The notes under the pieces were generated by a model. That model had not been told where the DNA came from. It saw nothing but the letters and a program-made list of their open reading frames with translations, and made no database searches. Of a stretch of 64,000 nucleotides of DNA, positions 43,582 to 53,200 are shown in pieces. Positions within the stretch are counted from its first letter, which is position 1. The number at the start of each line of letters is the position of its first letter. The stretch comes from Paludibacter sp. 47-17 (GTDB taxonomy: Bacteria; Bacteroidota; Bacteroidia; Bacteroidales; Paludibacteraceae): assembly GCA_001898935.1 (NCBI GenBank), contig MKVT01000013.1:1-64000 (forward strand). Direction: 5' to 3'. The position numbers and the translations under genes were made by a program.

Positions 43582-44799
43582 TCAATAATATTTCAGCGAC
43601 GACAGCTCGTCTTCATTAAACACAACCTGAGCCAGAGCCTGCAAATGATCGGCAGTCACCGCCATCAGATGCTCTTTCACTGTTTCAATCGAATCGGCTT
43701 TACCATACCGTAAAACACTCTTCCCCAGTCCGGTAGCCGCATTTTCTTTTTGCTCCATGCCTATGGCCATCTGCCCCAGCAGTTGCAATTTGTACTTATT
43801 CAGCACATAGGGCGAAATAGCCTCTTCCCTGAGCCTGCGCAGTTCCAGCCGCACCAGTCGTTCGCACTTCCTGAAATTTGCCGCATCCGTCCCAAAATAC
43901 ACCGTCCACATGCCCGTATCGGTCAGGGGCTGAAAAACAGAATCGACGGTATATACCAGCCCATGTTTCTCGCGCAGCGAAAGGTTCAGCCGGCTGTTCA
44001 TGCCCGGACCTCCCAAAATATTATTGAGCAGATACATGGCCATACGATTCGGATCCTGCAGGCTCACCGCCCGGTTACCCAGCATGTAATGCACCTGGAA
44101 TGTATCCCGTTTTTTTTCCTCGTGACGGACCCGATAGCCTTCCGGTACTTTCCGCGACGGCTGTTGGCTTCCGGCATACGAAGGCAGCAGGTATTTTCCC
44201 GCCATTCGCAGCACTTTTTTCTCGTCCAGCTGCCCGACCACATAAAACACCATCCGCTGCGGATCGTAATTACGATGTACAAAGCGCGCCAGATCGGCGC
44301 TGGTGTACGACTGAAGCAATTCGGGAGTTCCCAGAATATTATGTCCGAGCGGAGCATCGAAAAGCAGTTCTTCGAACTCATCATAAATCAGCTCCGACGG
44401 ACTATCGTTGTACGATTGAATTTCGTCGAGAATAATCACACGTTCCTTCTCCAGTTCTTTTTCAGGGAATGCCGAATGAAACACGATATCGCCGATGAGG
44501 TCGATCGCTTTTTCGAGATGCTCGCTGAGCACGGCAGCGTACACCACCGTTTCTTCTTTCGAAGTATAGGCATTCAGCTCACCGCCAACATTTTCGAGAC
44601 GGTTGATGATATGTCCGGAACGACGTTTCTGAGTACCTTTAAACAAGAGGTGTTCCACGAAATGGGCCATTCCGTGTTCATCCGGAGTCTCGTCGCGGGA
44701 ACCCGTATCGATCACCATACCGCAATAACAAACCGGGATGGGCTCTTTTTTCAGTACGATGCGAAGTCCTCCGGGAAGGGTGTAGAGTTGATATTCCAT
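43582..44799 (-). CDS. M16-family zinc metallopeptidase
   Basis: 405 aa from ATG 44799 (MEYQLYTLPGGLRIVLK). The inverted zinc motif HFVEH is at 46-50, with the downstream glutamate in the NAYTSKEETVVYAAVL region. The second half is the inactive M16 domain. The length matches single-unit bacterial processing-peptidase-like proteins. It is first of a minus-strand cluster M16-methyltransferase-thioesterase, with a -7 box upstream. Confidence 0.9.
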   Translation of the reverse strand: MEYQLYTLPGGLRIVLKKEPIPVCYCGMVIDTGSRDETPDEHGMAHFVEHLLFKGTQKRRSGHIINRLENVGGELNAYTSKEETVVYAAVLSEHLEKAIDLIGDIVFHSAFPEKELEKERVIILDEIQSYNDSPSELIYDEFEELLFDAPLGHNILGTPELLQSYTSADLARFVHRNYDPQRMVFYVVGQLDEKKVLRMAGKYLLPSYAGSQQPSRKVPEGYRVRHEEKKRDTFQVHYMLGNRAVSLQDPNRMAMYLLNNILGGPGMNSRLNLSLREKHGLVYTVDSVFQPLTDTGMWTVYFGTDAANFRKCERLVRLELRRLREEAISPYVLNKYKLQLLGQMAIGMEQKENAATGLGKSVLRYGKADSIETVKEHLMAVTADHLQALAQVVFNEDELSSLKYY

Positions 44800-44823
44800 G
44801 TAGTTGATTCCGTAGAATGGCCG

Positions 44824-44831
44824 CAAAAGTA
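44824..44831 (-). promoter_or_regulatory. Promoter -7 box for the M16 peptidase cluster
   Basis: TACTTTTG on the minus strand matches TAnnTTTG, 24 nt before the start codon. Confidence 0.5.
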
Positions 44832-44900
44832 CAAAAAATAAGGTTAAGATTAAAACGATTATAAACTAAGGAATAAATTTATGAAAATCGAGGGTTTGAA

Positions 44901-44930
44901 TTTGTTTATAGCCATTTTTTAATATCTTTG
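44901..44930 (+). promoter_or_regulatory. Complete -33/-7 promoter for ferredoxin-NADP reductase
   Basis: TTTG at 44901-44904, 18 nt, then TATCTTTG at 44923-44930: both Bacteroidetes elements at a good spacing, 25 nt before the start codon. Confidence 0.7.
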
Positions 44931-44955
44931 CAAAAAAAACAAATAATTAAAATAT

Positions 44956-45762
44956 ATGGAAGAATTAAATGCAATAGTTCAGCAGGTGGTGCAGGTTTCG
45001 CCCATCATGAAAGTGTTTCGAATTGCTCCCCTGGGTTGGGAACTACCAGATTTTAAGCCCGGTCAGTTTGTCGGTATCGGTTTGCCTCCCACAGCCAGCA
45101 AATGTGCGGAAGCTACGGAAGAACCCGTTGAACCGGCCCCCGATAAGCTTATCAAACGCGCCTATTCAATTGCTTCTTCTAATATTTCGAAAGATTATGT
45201 TGAGTTTTACATCACGCTGGTGCACTCGGGCGCACTTACCCCTCGTTTATTCGACCTGAAAATAGGAGATAAAATATGGCTGGGTCAGAAATTCGTAGGC
45301 ATGTTCACTCTCGATCAGGTGGATGAAAACCAGAACATCGTGCTCATCGGAACCGGTACCGGCGTTGCTCCTTACATGAGTATGCTCCGGTCGGATGCCT
45401 TGCGCCGGAAAGGTCGTATTCTGGTGATCCACGGAGCTTCCAACTCCTGGGATCTCGGTTATTCGTCGGAGTTGAACCTGTTGCAGAGCATTGCCCCTCA
45501 CTTCGATTATATTCCCACCATCACGATGCCCGAAAAAGAGCATGTTGCCTGGAACGGCCGTACTCAGTTTATTGAAGACATCTGGAAAGAAGGGGCCATC
45601 GAACAGCTGTGGGGCTTCAAACCTACTGCCGAAAACACGCATATCTTCCTGTGCGGCAATCCCCGCATGGTAAACGGCATGATTGAAATGCTGGAAGGCG
45701 AAGGTTTCGTGGAACATACCCGTAAGCAAGCGGGGCAGGTACACGCCGAGAAATTCAATTAA
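44956..45762 (+). CDS. fpr: Ferredoxin--NADP reductase
   Basis: 268 aa. The FAD site is IKRAYSIASS, with the preceding FKPGQFVGIGLP; the NAD(P) site is LIGTGTGVAPYMSML, and FLCGNPRMVNGM follows. It is of bacterial FNR type and exchanges electrons between NADPH and ferredoxin or flavodoxin, which complements the Rnf complex acting on ferredoxin and NAD+. An insertion near residues 48-62 (EATEEPVEPAP) is unusual but in frame. It is flanked by its own promoter and a terminator. Confidence 0.92.
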   Translation: MEELNAIVQQVVQVSPIMKVFRIAPLGWELPDFKPGQFVGIGLPPTASKCAEATEEPVEPAPDKLIKRAYSIASSNISKDYVEFYITLVHSGALTPRLFDLKIGDKIWLGQKFVGMFTLDQVDENQNIVLIGTGTGVAPYMSMLRSDALRRKGRILVIHGASNSWDLGYSSELNLLQSIAPHFDYIPTITMPEKEHVAWNGRTQFIEDIWKEGAIEQLWGFKPTAENTHIFLCGNPRMVNGMIEMLEGEGFVEHTRKQAGQVHAEKFN

Positions 45763-45784
45763 AAGTTGCCTCTCCAACCGTTTT

Positions 45785-45820
45785 AAACGACTCAAAGAAT
45801 CCACACTCTTTGAGTCGTTT
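45785..45820 (+). terminator. Terminator after ferredoxin-NADP reductase
   Basis: AAACGACTCAAAG pairs perfectly (13 bp) with CTTTGAGTCGTTT across a 10-nt loop, 22 nt after the stop codon. The T tail is short. Confidence 0.8.
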
Positions 45821-45896
45821 CCGTTTGTAAAACGACGGATTTTGATTCTGTTGAAGTTTGATGATGGCAGTTGGGTGCAACTTCGTAAAAAAACAC

Positions 45897-45904
45897 TAAT
45901 TTTG
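45897..45904 (+). promoter_or_regulatory. Promoter -7 box for DUF2721-nadE
   Basis: TAATTTTG matches TAnnTTTG and lies 24 nt before the DUF2721 start codon. Confidence 0.5.
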
Positions 45905-45928
45905 CAGGTGCAATAATTCAATAGTGAC

Positions 45929-46321
45929 ATGGAAGAATTAACCCTTATCACCCCCACCTTTCTGTTTTCGGCCGTTTCGCTGATCCTGCTGGCCTACACG
46001 AACCGGTTTCTGTCGTATGCCCAACTGGTGCGTAATCTGAAGGATCAATACATGAAAGACCGGTCGGCCATTACCAAAGCGCAGATATTAAATCTGAAAA
46101 AACGGCTGGCCCTCACCAAATACATGCAGCTGTGTGGTGTGATGAGTCTGCTTTTGTGCGTAGCTACCATGTTTCTTATTTACCTGGGATCGCAGCTCAT
46201 TTCTGCCTATATTTTCGGATTTGCCCTGCTATTGCTGATCACCTCACTGGGCTTATCGGTGTGGGAAATTCAGATTTCGGTAAAATCATTGAAGATTCAC
46301 CTGAGCGACATGGAGAAATAA
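45929..46321 (+). CDS. DUF2721-family membrane protein
   Basis: 130 aa with an N-terminal transmembrane helix (about 7-25), a basic cytoplasmic stretch (NLKDQYMKDRS...NLKKRLALTKY) and two C-terminal helices. It matches DUF2721, a small family of unknown function. It ends 3 nt before the nadE start, so the two are co-transcribed, but no functional link is known. Confidence 0.8.
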   Translation: MEELTLITPTFLFSAVSLILLAYTNRFLSYAQLVRNLKDQYMKDRSAITKAQILNLKKRLALTKYMQLCGVMSLLLCVATMFLIYLGSQLISAYIFGFALLLLITSLGLSVWEIQISVKSLKIHLSDMEK

Positions 46322-46324
46322 GCT

Positions 46325-48202
46325 ATGAAACATGGATATATACGGGTAGCCGCTGCCATTCCCGAAGTAAAAGTAGCGCATTGCGAATGGAACGCCGTGC
46401 AGATAACCGACCTGATGCAGCAGGCCGAGCAGCAGCAGGTGGAAGTGCTGGCGTTTCCGGAGTTATCGGTGACTGCTTACACCTGTGCCGATTTATTTTT
46501 TCAGAACGAGCTATTGGAGCAAGCTATGACCGCTCTGCAGCAAATACTGCTGAGCAGCTGCGATCTGAATGTGATTGTTCTGGTGGGTATGCCGCTGCGC
46601 ATCGGGCAGCAGCTTTTCAATACAGCGGTGGTGCTGCAGCGCGGACAAATGCTGGCGATTGTTCCGAAAACCCATCTTCCGAATCACAACGAATTTTACG
46701 AAAAACGCTGGTTTGCCCCGGCATCGGCAAGCTCCGTCAAAACGGTAGAAATCCTGGGACAAACTGTACCTTTCGGCACCGATCTCCTGGTGGACTACGG
46801 CCCGGTTACCCTGGGTGTGGAAATCTGCGAGGATCTGTGGGTCCCTGCCCCCCCCTCGGTACAGGCGGCTCTGCAGGGCGCCGGACTGCTGGTCAACCTT
46901 TCGGCCACCAACGAGTTGGCCGGCAAAAACGCGTACCTGCGGCAACTCATCGCGCAACAATCGGCACGCACCAACGCGGCTTACCTGTATGCTTCGGCTG
47001 GTTTTGGCGAATCGTCGACCGATGTGGTATATACCGGAAACGCCCTGATAGCCGAAAACGGACAATTGGTAGCAGAGTCGGAACGGTTTAGTTTCAGTGC
47101 GCAACTGGTAATTACGGAGGTGGATTACGATAAGCTGATGGCGGAGCGTATGCGGAATACCAATTTTTTCAACGACCGGCATCCTGTAGCCTACCGGAGA
47201 GTGAATGCCATTTTCGGCTCTGTTGAATTTCAGGGATTCCACCGCACGGTCGATCCTCATCCGTTTGTGCCGGCCCAAGATAAAATGGACGAAGCTTGTG
47301 AAGAAATTTTCTCGATTCAGGCTGCCGGATTAGCCCGGCGATGGGCGCATACGAAGGCACAAAGCCTCGTGCTGGGTATTTCGGGCGGACTCGATTCCAC
47401 GCTCGCACTCTTGGTCTGCGTTCGCGCTGCCGACCGTCTGGGTTACGACCGCAAGCGAATCATCGGCATTACCATGCCCGGATTCGGCACTACCGACCGC
47501 ACCTATACGAATGCAGTGGCCCTGATCCGGAGCCTGGGCGTCGGGTTCCGGGAAATCAGCATTCGCGAAGCTGCTTTGCAACATTTCAGCGATATCGGTC
47601 ACGACGCTTCGGTGCACGATGTTACCTACGAAAACACGCAGGCCCGGGAGCGGACGCAGATTTTGATGAACGTGGCCAACCAGACCGGAGGATTGGTGGT
47701 AGGTACCGGCGATTTGTCGGAACTGGCCCTGGGCTGGGCTACCTACAACGGCGATCATATGTCGATGTACGGGGTGAACAGCGGAGTTCCTAAAACCCTG
47801 GTGCGCTACCTGGTGGACTGGGCATCGCAGCAAGAAGCCTCAGCCATTTTACAGGACATCCTGTCGACCCCGGTGAGTCCCGAGCTCCTCCCGGCCGGCC
47901 ACGACGGTACCATCAGTCAGAAAACAGAAGATATTGTAGGTCCTTACGAGCTGCACGATTTCTTCCTGTACTACACCATCCGTTTCGGATTCAGTCCGGC
48001 TAAAATTCTGTTTTTAGCCTTGCAGGCTTTTCAGGAGGTCTACGACGAAGCCATCATCCGGAAATGGCAGGATACCTTCCGCCGCCGCTTTTACAGCCAG
48101 CAATTCAAGCGCTCGTGTATGCCCGACGGCCCCAAGGTGGGATCCATCAACCTATCGCCCCGTGGCGATTGGCGGATGCCGAGCGACGCAAGCATCGGTT
48201 AG
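46325..48202 (+). CDS. nadE: Glutamine-dependent NAD+ synthetase
   Basis: 625 aa with two domains. Residues 1 to about 280 are a nitrilase-like glutaminase, with the triad in FPELSVTAYT (Glu), VPKTHLPNH (Lys) and GVEICEDLW (Cys). Residues about 330-625 are the synthetase, with the ATP-binding P-loop LGISGGLDSTLALL and GTGDLSELALGW. It makes NAD+ from deamido-NAD+ using glutamine. The length is typical of the two-domain bacterial form. Confidence 0.96.
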   Translation: MKHGYIRVAAAIPEVKVAHCEWNAVQITDLMQQAEQQQVEVLAFPELSVTAYTCADLFFQNELLEQAMTALQQILLSSCDLNVIVLVGMPLRIGQQLFNTAVVLQRGQMLAIVPKTHLPNHNEFYEKRWFAPASASSVKTVEILGQTVPFGTDLLVDYGPVTLGVEICEDLWVPAPPSVQAALQGAGLLVNLSATNELAGKNAYLRQLIAQQSARTNAAYLYASAGFGESSTDVVYTGNALIAENGQLVAESERFSFSAQLVITEVDYDKLMAERMRNTNFFNDRHPVAYRRVNAIFGSVEFQGFHRTVDPHPFVPAQDKMDEACEEIFSIQAAGLARRWAHTKAQSLVLGISGGLDSTLALLVCVRAADRLGYDRKRIIGITMPGFGTTDRTYTNAVALIRSLGVGFREISIREAALQHFSDIGHDASVHDVTYENTQARERTQILMNVANQTGGLVVGTGDLSELALGWATYNGDHMSMYGVNSGVPKTLVRYLVDWASQQEASAILQDILSTPVSPELLPAGHDGTISQKTEDIVGPYELHDFFLYYTIRFGFSPAKILFLALQAFQEVYDEAIIRKWQDTFRRRFYSQQFKRSCMPDGPKVGSINLSPRGDWRMPSDASIG

Positions 48203-48216
48203 TCGTAGGGCCGGGA

Positions 48217-48825
48217 TTACCAATTAACCACGCCCTTCCCCTGCCTGATTACCTCTGCCTCTTCGCCTGTGCAATCCACTATCGTGGAAGGTTCCAGGCC
48301 ACCATAACCGCCATCGATGACCAGGTCGACCATATGTCCGAATTTCTCCTCGATCAGTTCCGGATCGGTGAGGTACTCGAGCGTATCGTCGTCGGTAAAA
48401 ATGGAACTTACCATGAGCGGGTTCCCCAATTCGCGAACCAGTTGGAGAGCTATAGTATTGGCCGGCATCCGGATTCCCACGATCTTCCGGTTTTTAAACA
48501 GCTTGGGCAGCCGGCTGCTTCCCTGCAACAAAAAGGTAAACGGACCCGGCAGGTTCTTTCGCATCAACTTAAACGATGCGTCGCTCATACGGGCGTATTC
48601 GCTGATCTGGCTCAACTCATGACAAATAAACGACATCTCCGAGCGGCGCGGATCCTTCTCCTTGAAGCGAGCAATTTTCTCGACTGCCGAGGGTTTGAAA
48701 ATATCGCATCCGAAAGCATATACCGTGTCGGTGGGAAAAATAATGATCCCTCCGTCGCGCAGCACCTCCACTACTTTTTGCAGATCGCGCGGATTCGTAT
48801 TCGTTTCGTACAATTTCAGTATCAT
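48217..48825 (-). CDS. YciO/Sua5/YrdC-family protein (threonylcarbamoyl-AMP synthase-like)
   Basis: 202 aa from ATG 48825 (MILKLYETNTNPRDLQ); the longer ORF-track start lies within the MATE gene. Motifs are GGIIIFPTDTVYAFGCD, KEKDPRRSEMSFIC and IVGIRMPANTIALQL. The family either makes threonylcarbamoyl-AMP for the t6A modification of tRNA (TsaC/Sua5) or is the related YciO. The sequence style fits YciO more closely. It overlaps the MATE gene by four bases (ATGA). Confidence 0.85.
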   Translation of the reverse strand: MILKLYETNTNPRDLQKVVEVLRDGGIIIFPTDTVYAFGCDIFKPSAVEKIARFKEKDPRRSEMSFICHELSQISEYARMSDASFKLMRKNLPGPFTFLLQGSSRLPKLFKNRKIVGIRMPANTIALQLVRELGNPLMVSSIFTDDDTLEYLTDPELIEEKFGHMVDLVIDGGYGGLEPSTIVDCTGEEAEVIRQGKGVVNW

Positions 48826-50144
48826 AACTCTTTTTTTTGCCAGTTTCCTTTCAGTAAATACAGGTAACCAATAAGCCCGATAAGCGTCCAGTATACAAAT
48901 TCCGACATCCATACCACGGCCACCGGTTGCGGATTCAGAATAGCGGTGTAGTACACATAGGAAAGATAAAAAAACAAGGTGCCGAATTCAATTAAAAAAG
49001 CCGTTTTGGTATTTCCCGTTCCCGACACCCCGTTGAAAACTATATTGCCCAGCGCACAGAAAATCATGGCCACCGAAACCACCTTCATCACCGGAACCGA
49101 AGCTTCGATGAGCCCGGCATCGTTGGTGTAAATACGGGCAAAAGCTTCCGGAAAAAGAAAAGTAATAAGCATCAACGGCACCACCATCAACAACACATAG
49201 CCCATCATCCGGGTGATAAAGGGTACCACTTCCGCCTTTCGGCCGGCACCAATCAGGTTACTCACCAAAGTATTGACCGTGGTGGCCAAAGCCGAACCCG
49301 GCACCATCAGCAGTACGTATAAGCTCCGCCCTATATTCGTAGCCGCCAACGGCCGTTCACCCATCCGTTCGATAAAAATAAAAAACAAAAACCAGGTGGA
49401 AACCGAAATGAAATACTGAAACATAATAAACACCGACAATTCCAACATCTGTACGATGAGTTTAAAATTGAGCGCCTTGAGTTTGTATAATTCGTATTTC
49501 TGAAAATCGTGATGGCGGAAGGAATAATAAAACAGATACACCGTTGTAACTCCCTCGGCAATGACAGAGGCCAGTGCAGCACCGGCTATGCCCATTTCAG
49601 GGAAACCCCATTTACCGAATATCAACACATAATCGAGCGCCACATTGGTTAGTGCGGTGAGCAAAGCCGAAGTGGTCAGTACCGAAGTATTGGTAACCCC
49701 TACAAACAAGCCCCGGAACATCACGTTCATAAATGCAAACACAAAACCCCACATCCGCCAGTCGAGGTACTCGAGCGAGGCCTCGAAAATATCGGGCGAA
49801 CTCACCAGGTAACGCATGATGGCTTCGTTCCACACCAGCGATAAGGCTAAAAACAGGAAAGCCAATGCGATAATAAACAGCATCCCGTTGATAAACACCG
49901 AACCGATCTGGGTATAATTCTTTTCGCCGTTGCGCCGGCCGATAATAATCTGGGCCCCCTGACTAAAGCCGAAGCCCAGCATATAGATAGCCAGAAAATA
50001 CACCCCGCCGATGGCCGAAGCGCCCAGGGCCACCTCGCCTACCCGCCCGAGAAAGGCTGTATCGGTAACATTAATGATATTCTGAACAACTAAAGTTAAG
50101 ACAACCGGATAAGTTATGTTAAAAATATTCTTTGCAGACAACAT
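48822..50144 (-). CDS. MATE-family multidrug exporter
   Basis: A 440-aa protein with twelve predicted transmembrane helices in two bundles (PVVLTLVVQNIINVTDTAFLGRVG at the start of bundle 1, and PLAATNIGRSLYVLLMVPGSALATT in bundle 2). It exports cationic compounds in exchange for Na+ or H+. It is translationally coupled to the YciO-type gene. It is divergent from the alpha-2-macroglobulin gene and shares the intervening 90 bp, which holds two -7 boxes. Confidence 0.9.
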   Translation of the reverse strand: MLSAKNIFNITYPVVLTLVVQNIINVTDTAFLGRVGEVALGASAIGGVYFLAIYMLGFGFSQGAQIIIGRRNGEKNYTQIGSVFINGMLFIIALAFLFLALSLVWNEAIMRYLVSSPDIFEASLEYLDWRMWGFVFAFMNVMFRGLFVGVTNTSVLTTSALLTALTNVALDYVLIFGKWGFPEMGIAGAALASVIAEGVTTVYLFYYSFRHHDFQKYELYKLKALNFKLIVQMLELSVFIMFQYFISVSTWFLFFIFIERMGERPLAATNIGRSLYVLLMVPGSALATTVNTLVSNLIGAGRKAEVVPFITRMMGYVLLMVVPLMLITFLFPEAFARIYTNDAGLIEASVPVMKVVSVAMIFCALGNIVFNGVSGTGNTKTAFLIEFGTLFFYLSYVYYTAILNPQPVAVVWMSEFVYWTLIGLIGYLYLLKGNWQKKEL

Positions 50145-50169
50145 ACGGTGATTTTTTTACATCAGCCTG

Positions 50170-50198
50170 CAAAGATATTCATTTTAATGTTAATTTTG
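50170..50198. promoter_or_regulatory. Divergent promoters for the MATE and alpha-2-macroglobulin genes
   Basis: TATCTTTG on the minus strand (50170-50177) serves the MATE gene, 25 nt ahead of its start. TAATTTTG on the plus strand (50191-50198) serves the A2M gene, 36 nt ahead. The boxes are only 13 nt apart, so the two polymerases would compete. Confidence 0.6.
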
Positions 50199-50234
50199 CC
50201 GGAACAATTCCGCCACTCCTCAAAAATATACGAT

Positions 50235-53200
50235 ATGAAACGTTTATGCTGGCTGCTTTTTGTAGTCTTTTTTCTGAACACAACCCTGAGTTCTCAATCG
50301 AATTCGTACGCCGATTCCTGGAAACTCGTCGACGAAGCATTGGAACAAAATCTTCCGGAAACCGCGCTCAGGCACCTTCGGGAACTGAACCTGCTGGTTG
50401 TGAAAAATCAAAATCTAACTCAACAAGTTAAAGTACGGCTCTACGAACTCCGGATTAAAGCCGAAAAAGATCCTTCACAAGTGGGATATTTATTGGCAGA
50501 AGCCGAAAAATCGGCCTCACTCCTACCCGTTTCGGCCGAAAAACAACTCATGTACCTGATGCTGGCCGACGCCTACCATCAGTATTTACGCAATAACAAC
50601 TATCAGCTTTCGCAACGAACTACCATCGCTCCCGTGTCCGGCGAAGGAAAGCCGACTCCACTACCCGACAATCTGAACGAATGGTCGAAAGGGGATGTAT
50701 TGCAAAAACTGACTGGATTGATTCAACTTACCCTTGCCGACTCGCTTCTGCTGCAGCAACGTGCAATCGTGCAAGGCGACGAATTTATCACTACCGACAC
50801 ACTGGCCTTGCAAAGTGCTACCACCTGGTACGACCTCGTGCTGCAAAAAATGCAGGATATGGACATGCTGGAGCCAGGCCAGGGCGATAAGAATTATTGG
50901 CTCAAGCGGCAGCTTGCCTTCCGACGTTCGCAACCCGAAATATTCCCGTTGGTGATTGCCGAATTACGCCTGGTCCACCAACAGTATCAAAACACGAACC
51001 AGTCCGGAGCATACCGGCATTATATCGCCCGGCTCGACAGCCTGCAAACGCTGTACAACCGGCACCCCGAAGTGGTGGAAATATTGTCGGAACTGGCATC
51101 GGCCTATATGAACCAAGAAGGCAACAAAGGCGGTAAACAAATTGCTTTTCGCCTGTGCGAAGAGGGAATCCGGCGCTTTCCCCATTATCCGCGCATCCAC
51201 CTGTTGAAAAACATTCAACTGCATCTGGCCACCCCGTCGATCCAACTGGCCACCAGCCGGTATTTCAGTTCGCCGGAACCGATTGTAACCACCTTGACAA
51301 CCACCAATGTGAAGCGACTGAAAGTCGAGCTGCACCGGATTATGGCCAGTGTGCAGGACTATCGCAAAACCTACCGGCGATCGTTCGGTGATTATGGATA
51401 CAAACCCTATCCACATACTCAGGTAGTCGACAGTCAGTGGATCGATATCGCGCAAAACCCCGGCTTCCTTCCGGTACACGACACGGTGCGGTTTGCAGCT
51501 CAGGGATACGGAATGTATGAAGTGCGGGTGATACCGGCCGATCCGGCGGTTAGCTACGACGAAAACAATCCGCTTCCCCACAGTGTAAGCATCGTGACCG
51601 ACCTTACGGCCATCCGTCGTATGGAAGGCAAACAACGACAGATACTATACGTGCTCGACCGCACCACCGGAGCTCCCGTAAAAGATGTTGAAGTGGGCTT
51701 ATTCAGGAATGAATGGATCGACGGCGAATACAGGCTGCTCAAAGAACAGCAACTGACAAGCGGTAAGGATGGTGCAGTACAACTGGCCAGCAAACAACTG
51801 CTGCCCACACTTACACTCGCGAAAGGCAAGGATGCCTGGTGCTATCTCGATATTTATCCGCTGTATCATCCGTTCGAAAATGCCGATCGGTTAAATACCC
51901 ATATCGGCATTTTTACCGACCGGAGCATTTATCGTCCCGGACAGGTGGTGTATTACAAGACTATAGCCTATAAAAGCGGAATGGGGATCGAAGAGGTACT
52001 CTCCGATACTACGCTCGAGGTACAGTTGCAACGCAGCTGGTCCACGACTATTGGCACACAAAAAGTCACCACCAATACATACGGATCGGCTAGCGGCAGT
52101 TTCGTATTGCCCGATGACGCCCCCACCGGATATTATTCCCTGAAAATCGGCAATCAGCAAGTCAGTTTCCAGGTAGAGGAATACAAACGCCCTACCTTCG
52201 AAGTAGAACTTACCTGCCAGAACGATGAAGTGGTATTCGGCCGGAAAGTCAGGCTCAACGGGCAGGCCCGTTCGCTGGCAGGATTTCCGGTACAACAGGC
52301 ACGGGTAAAGTACAGCATTGAACGCCGGATGATGGATATTTTCAGGTATTTCCCGTGGTTCCGTCACGAACTGGCGATTATTGCCGACGGTGAGCTCACC
52401 ACCGACAGCAACGGTAACTTCAGCCTGAGTTTTACCCCGGCGCCAGATCCCGACGAGAGTTTCAAAGGCACCAATTATTATCATTTTTCGGTCAAGGTGG
52501 AAGTAACTTCGCTCAACGGGGAAACTCAAAAAGGCCAAACCGGTATCAGGGTGGGTGAACGGAGTATGCTGCTAACGGCATCGGCCGATCCTGTCTGGGA
52601 ACAAAAAACACCGGGATGGGTAAAGGTGGAAGCCCGCAGCTTGAACGATTCGTTGCTGACGCGCACGGTGCAGTACGAATTATATTATCTTGCCGACAAC
52701 GGGAAATACAGAGAAGACCAAAATACCGAATACCGGAACCGGAAATTGGTGAAATCGGGTAGCTTTGTAAGCAGCGACAGTTTACAACTGAATCTGAGGA
52801 ATGCACCTACGGGACATTACCGGATTAAATTCTCGTCGCTCGACCACCGCAACGACACCGTAGTTGCCGAAAAAGACTTCATAGTTTATGCAGCCGGTCA
52901 CCGGCGCCCCCCTGTCACCACCTACCTTTGGAATCCTGCTCCCGAGATGGAAGCACAACCCGGAAGCAAGGTGAAACTCACCATCGGGACCTCGGTCAAA
53001 AAAGCATGGATTTTATATGAAGTCGTACAGGGCACCAACACCCTGTCGCGCCAGTGGATAAAACTGAATGCCCGGAACCGGCAAATCGACCTGCAACTAC
53101 CCGATACACTGAAAGATGGTGTTGTTGCAAAATTCGCGATAATGCGCGACGGCAATCTCCACAGTACCCACATTACGGTTCGAATCCCCATCGACGAGAA

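Noticed and set aside
46132-47091. 319-aa plus-strand frame within the DUF2721 and nadE genes
   Set aside because: Out of frame with two supported genes and Arg/Ser-rich, so a shadow.
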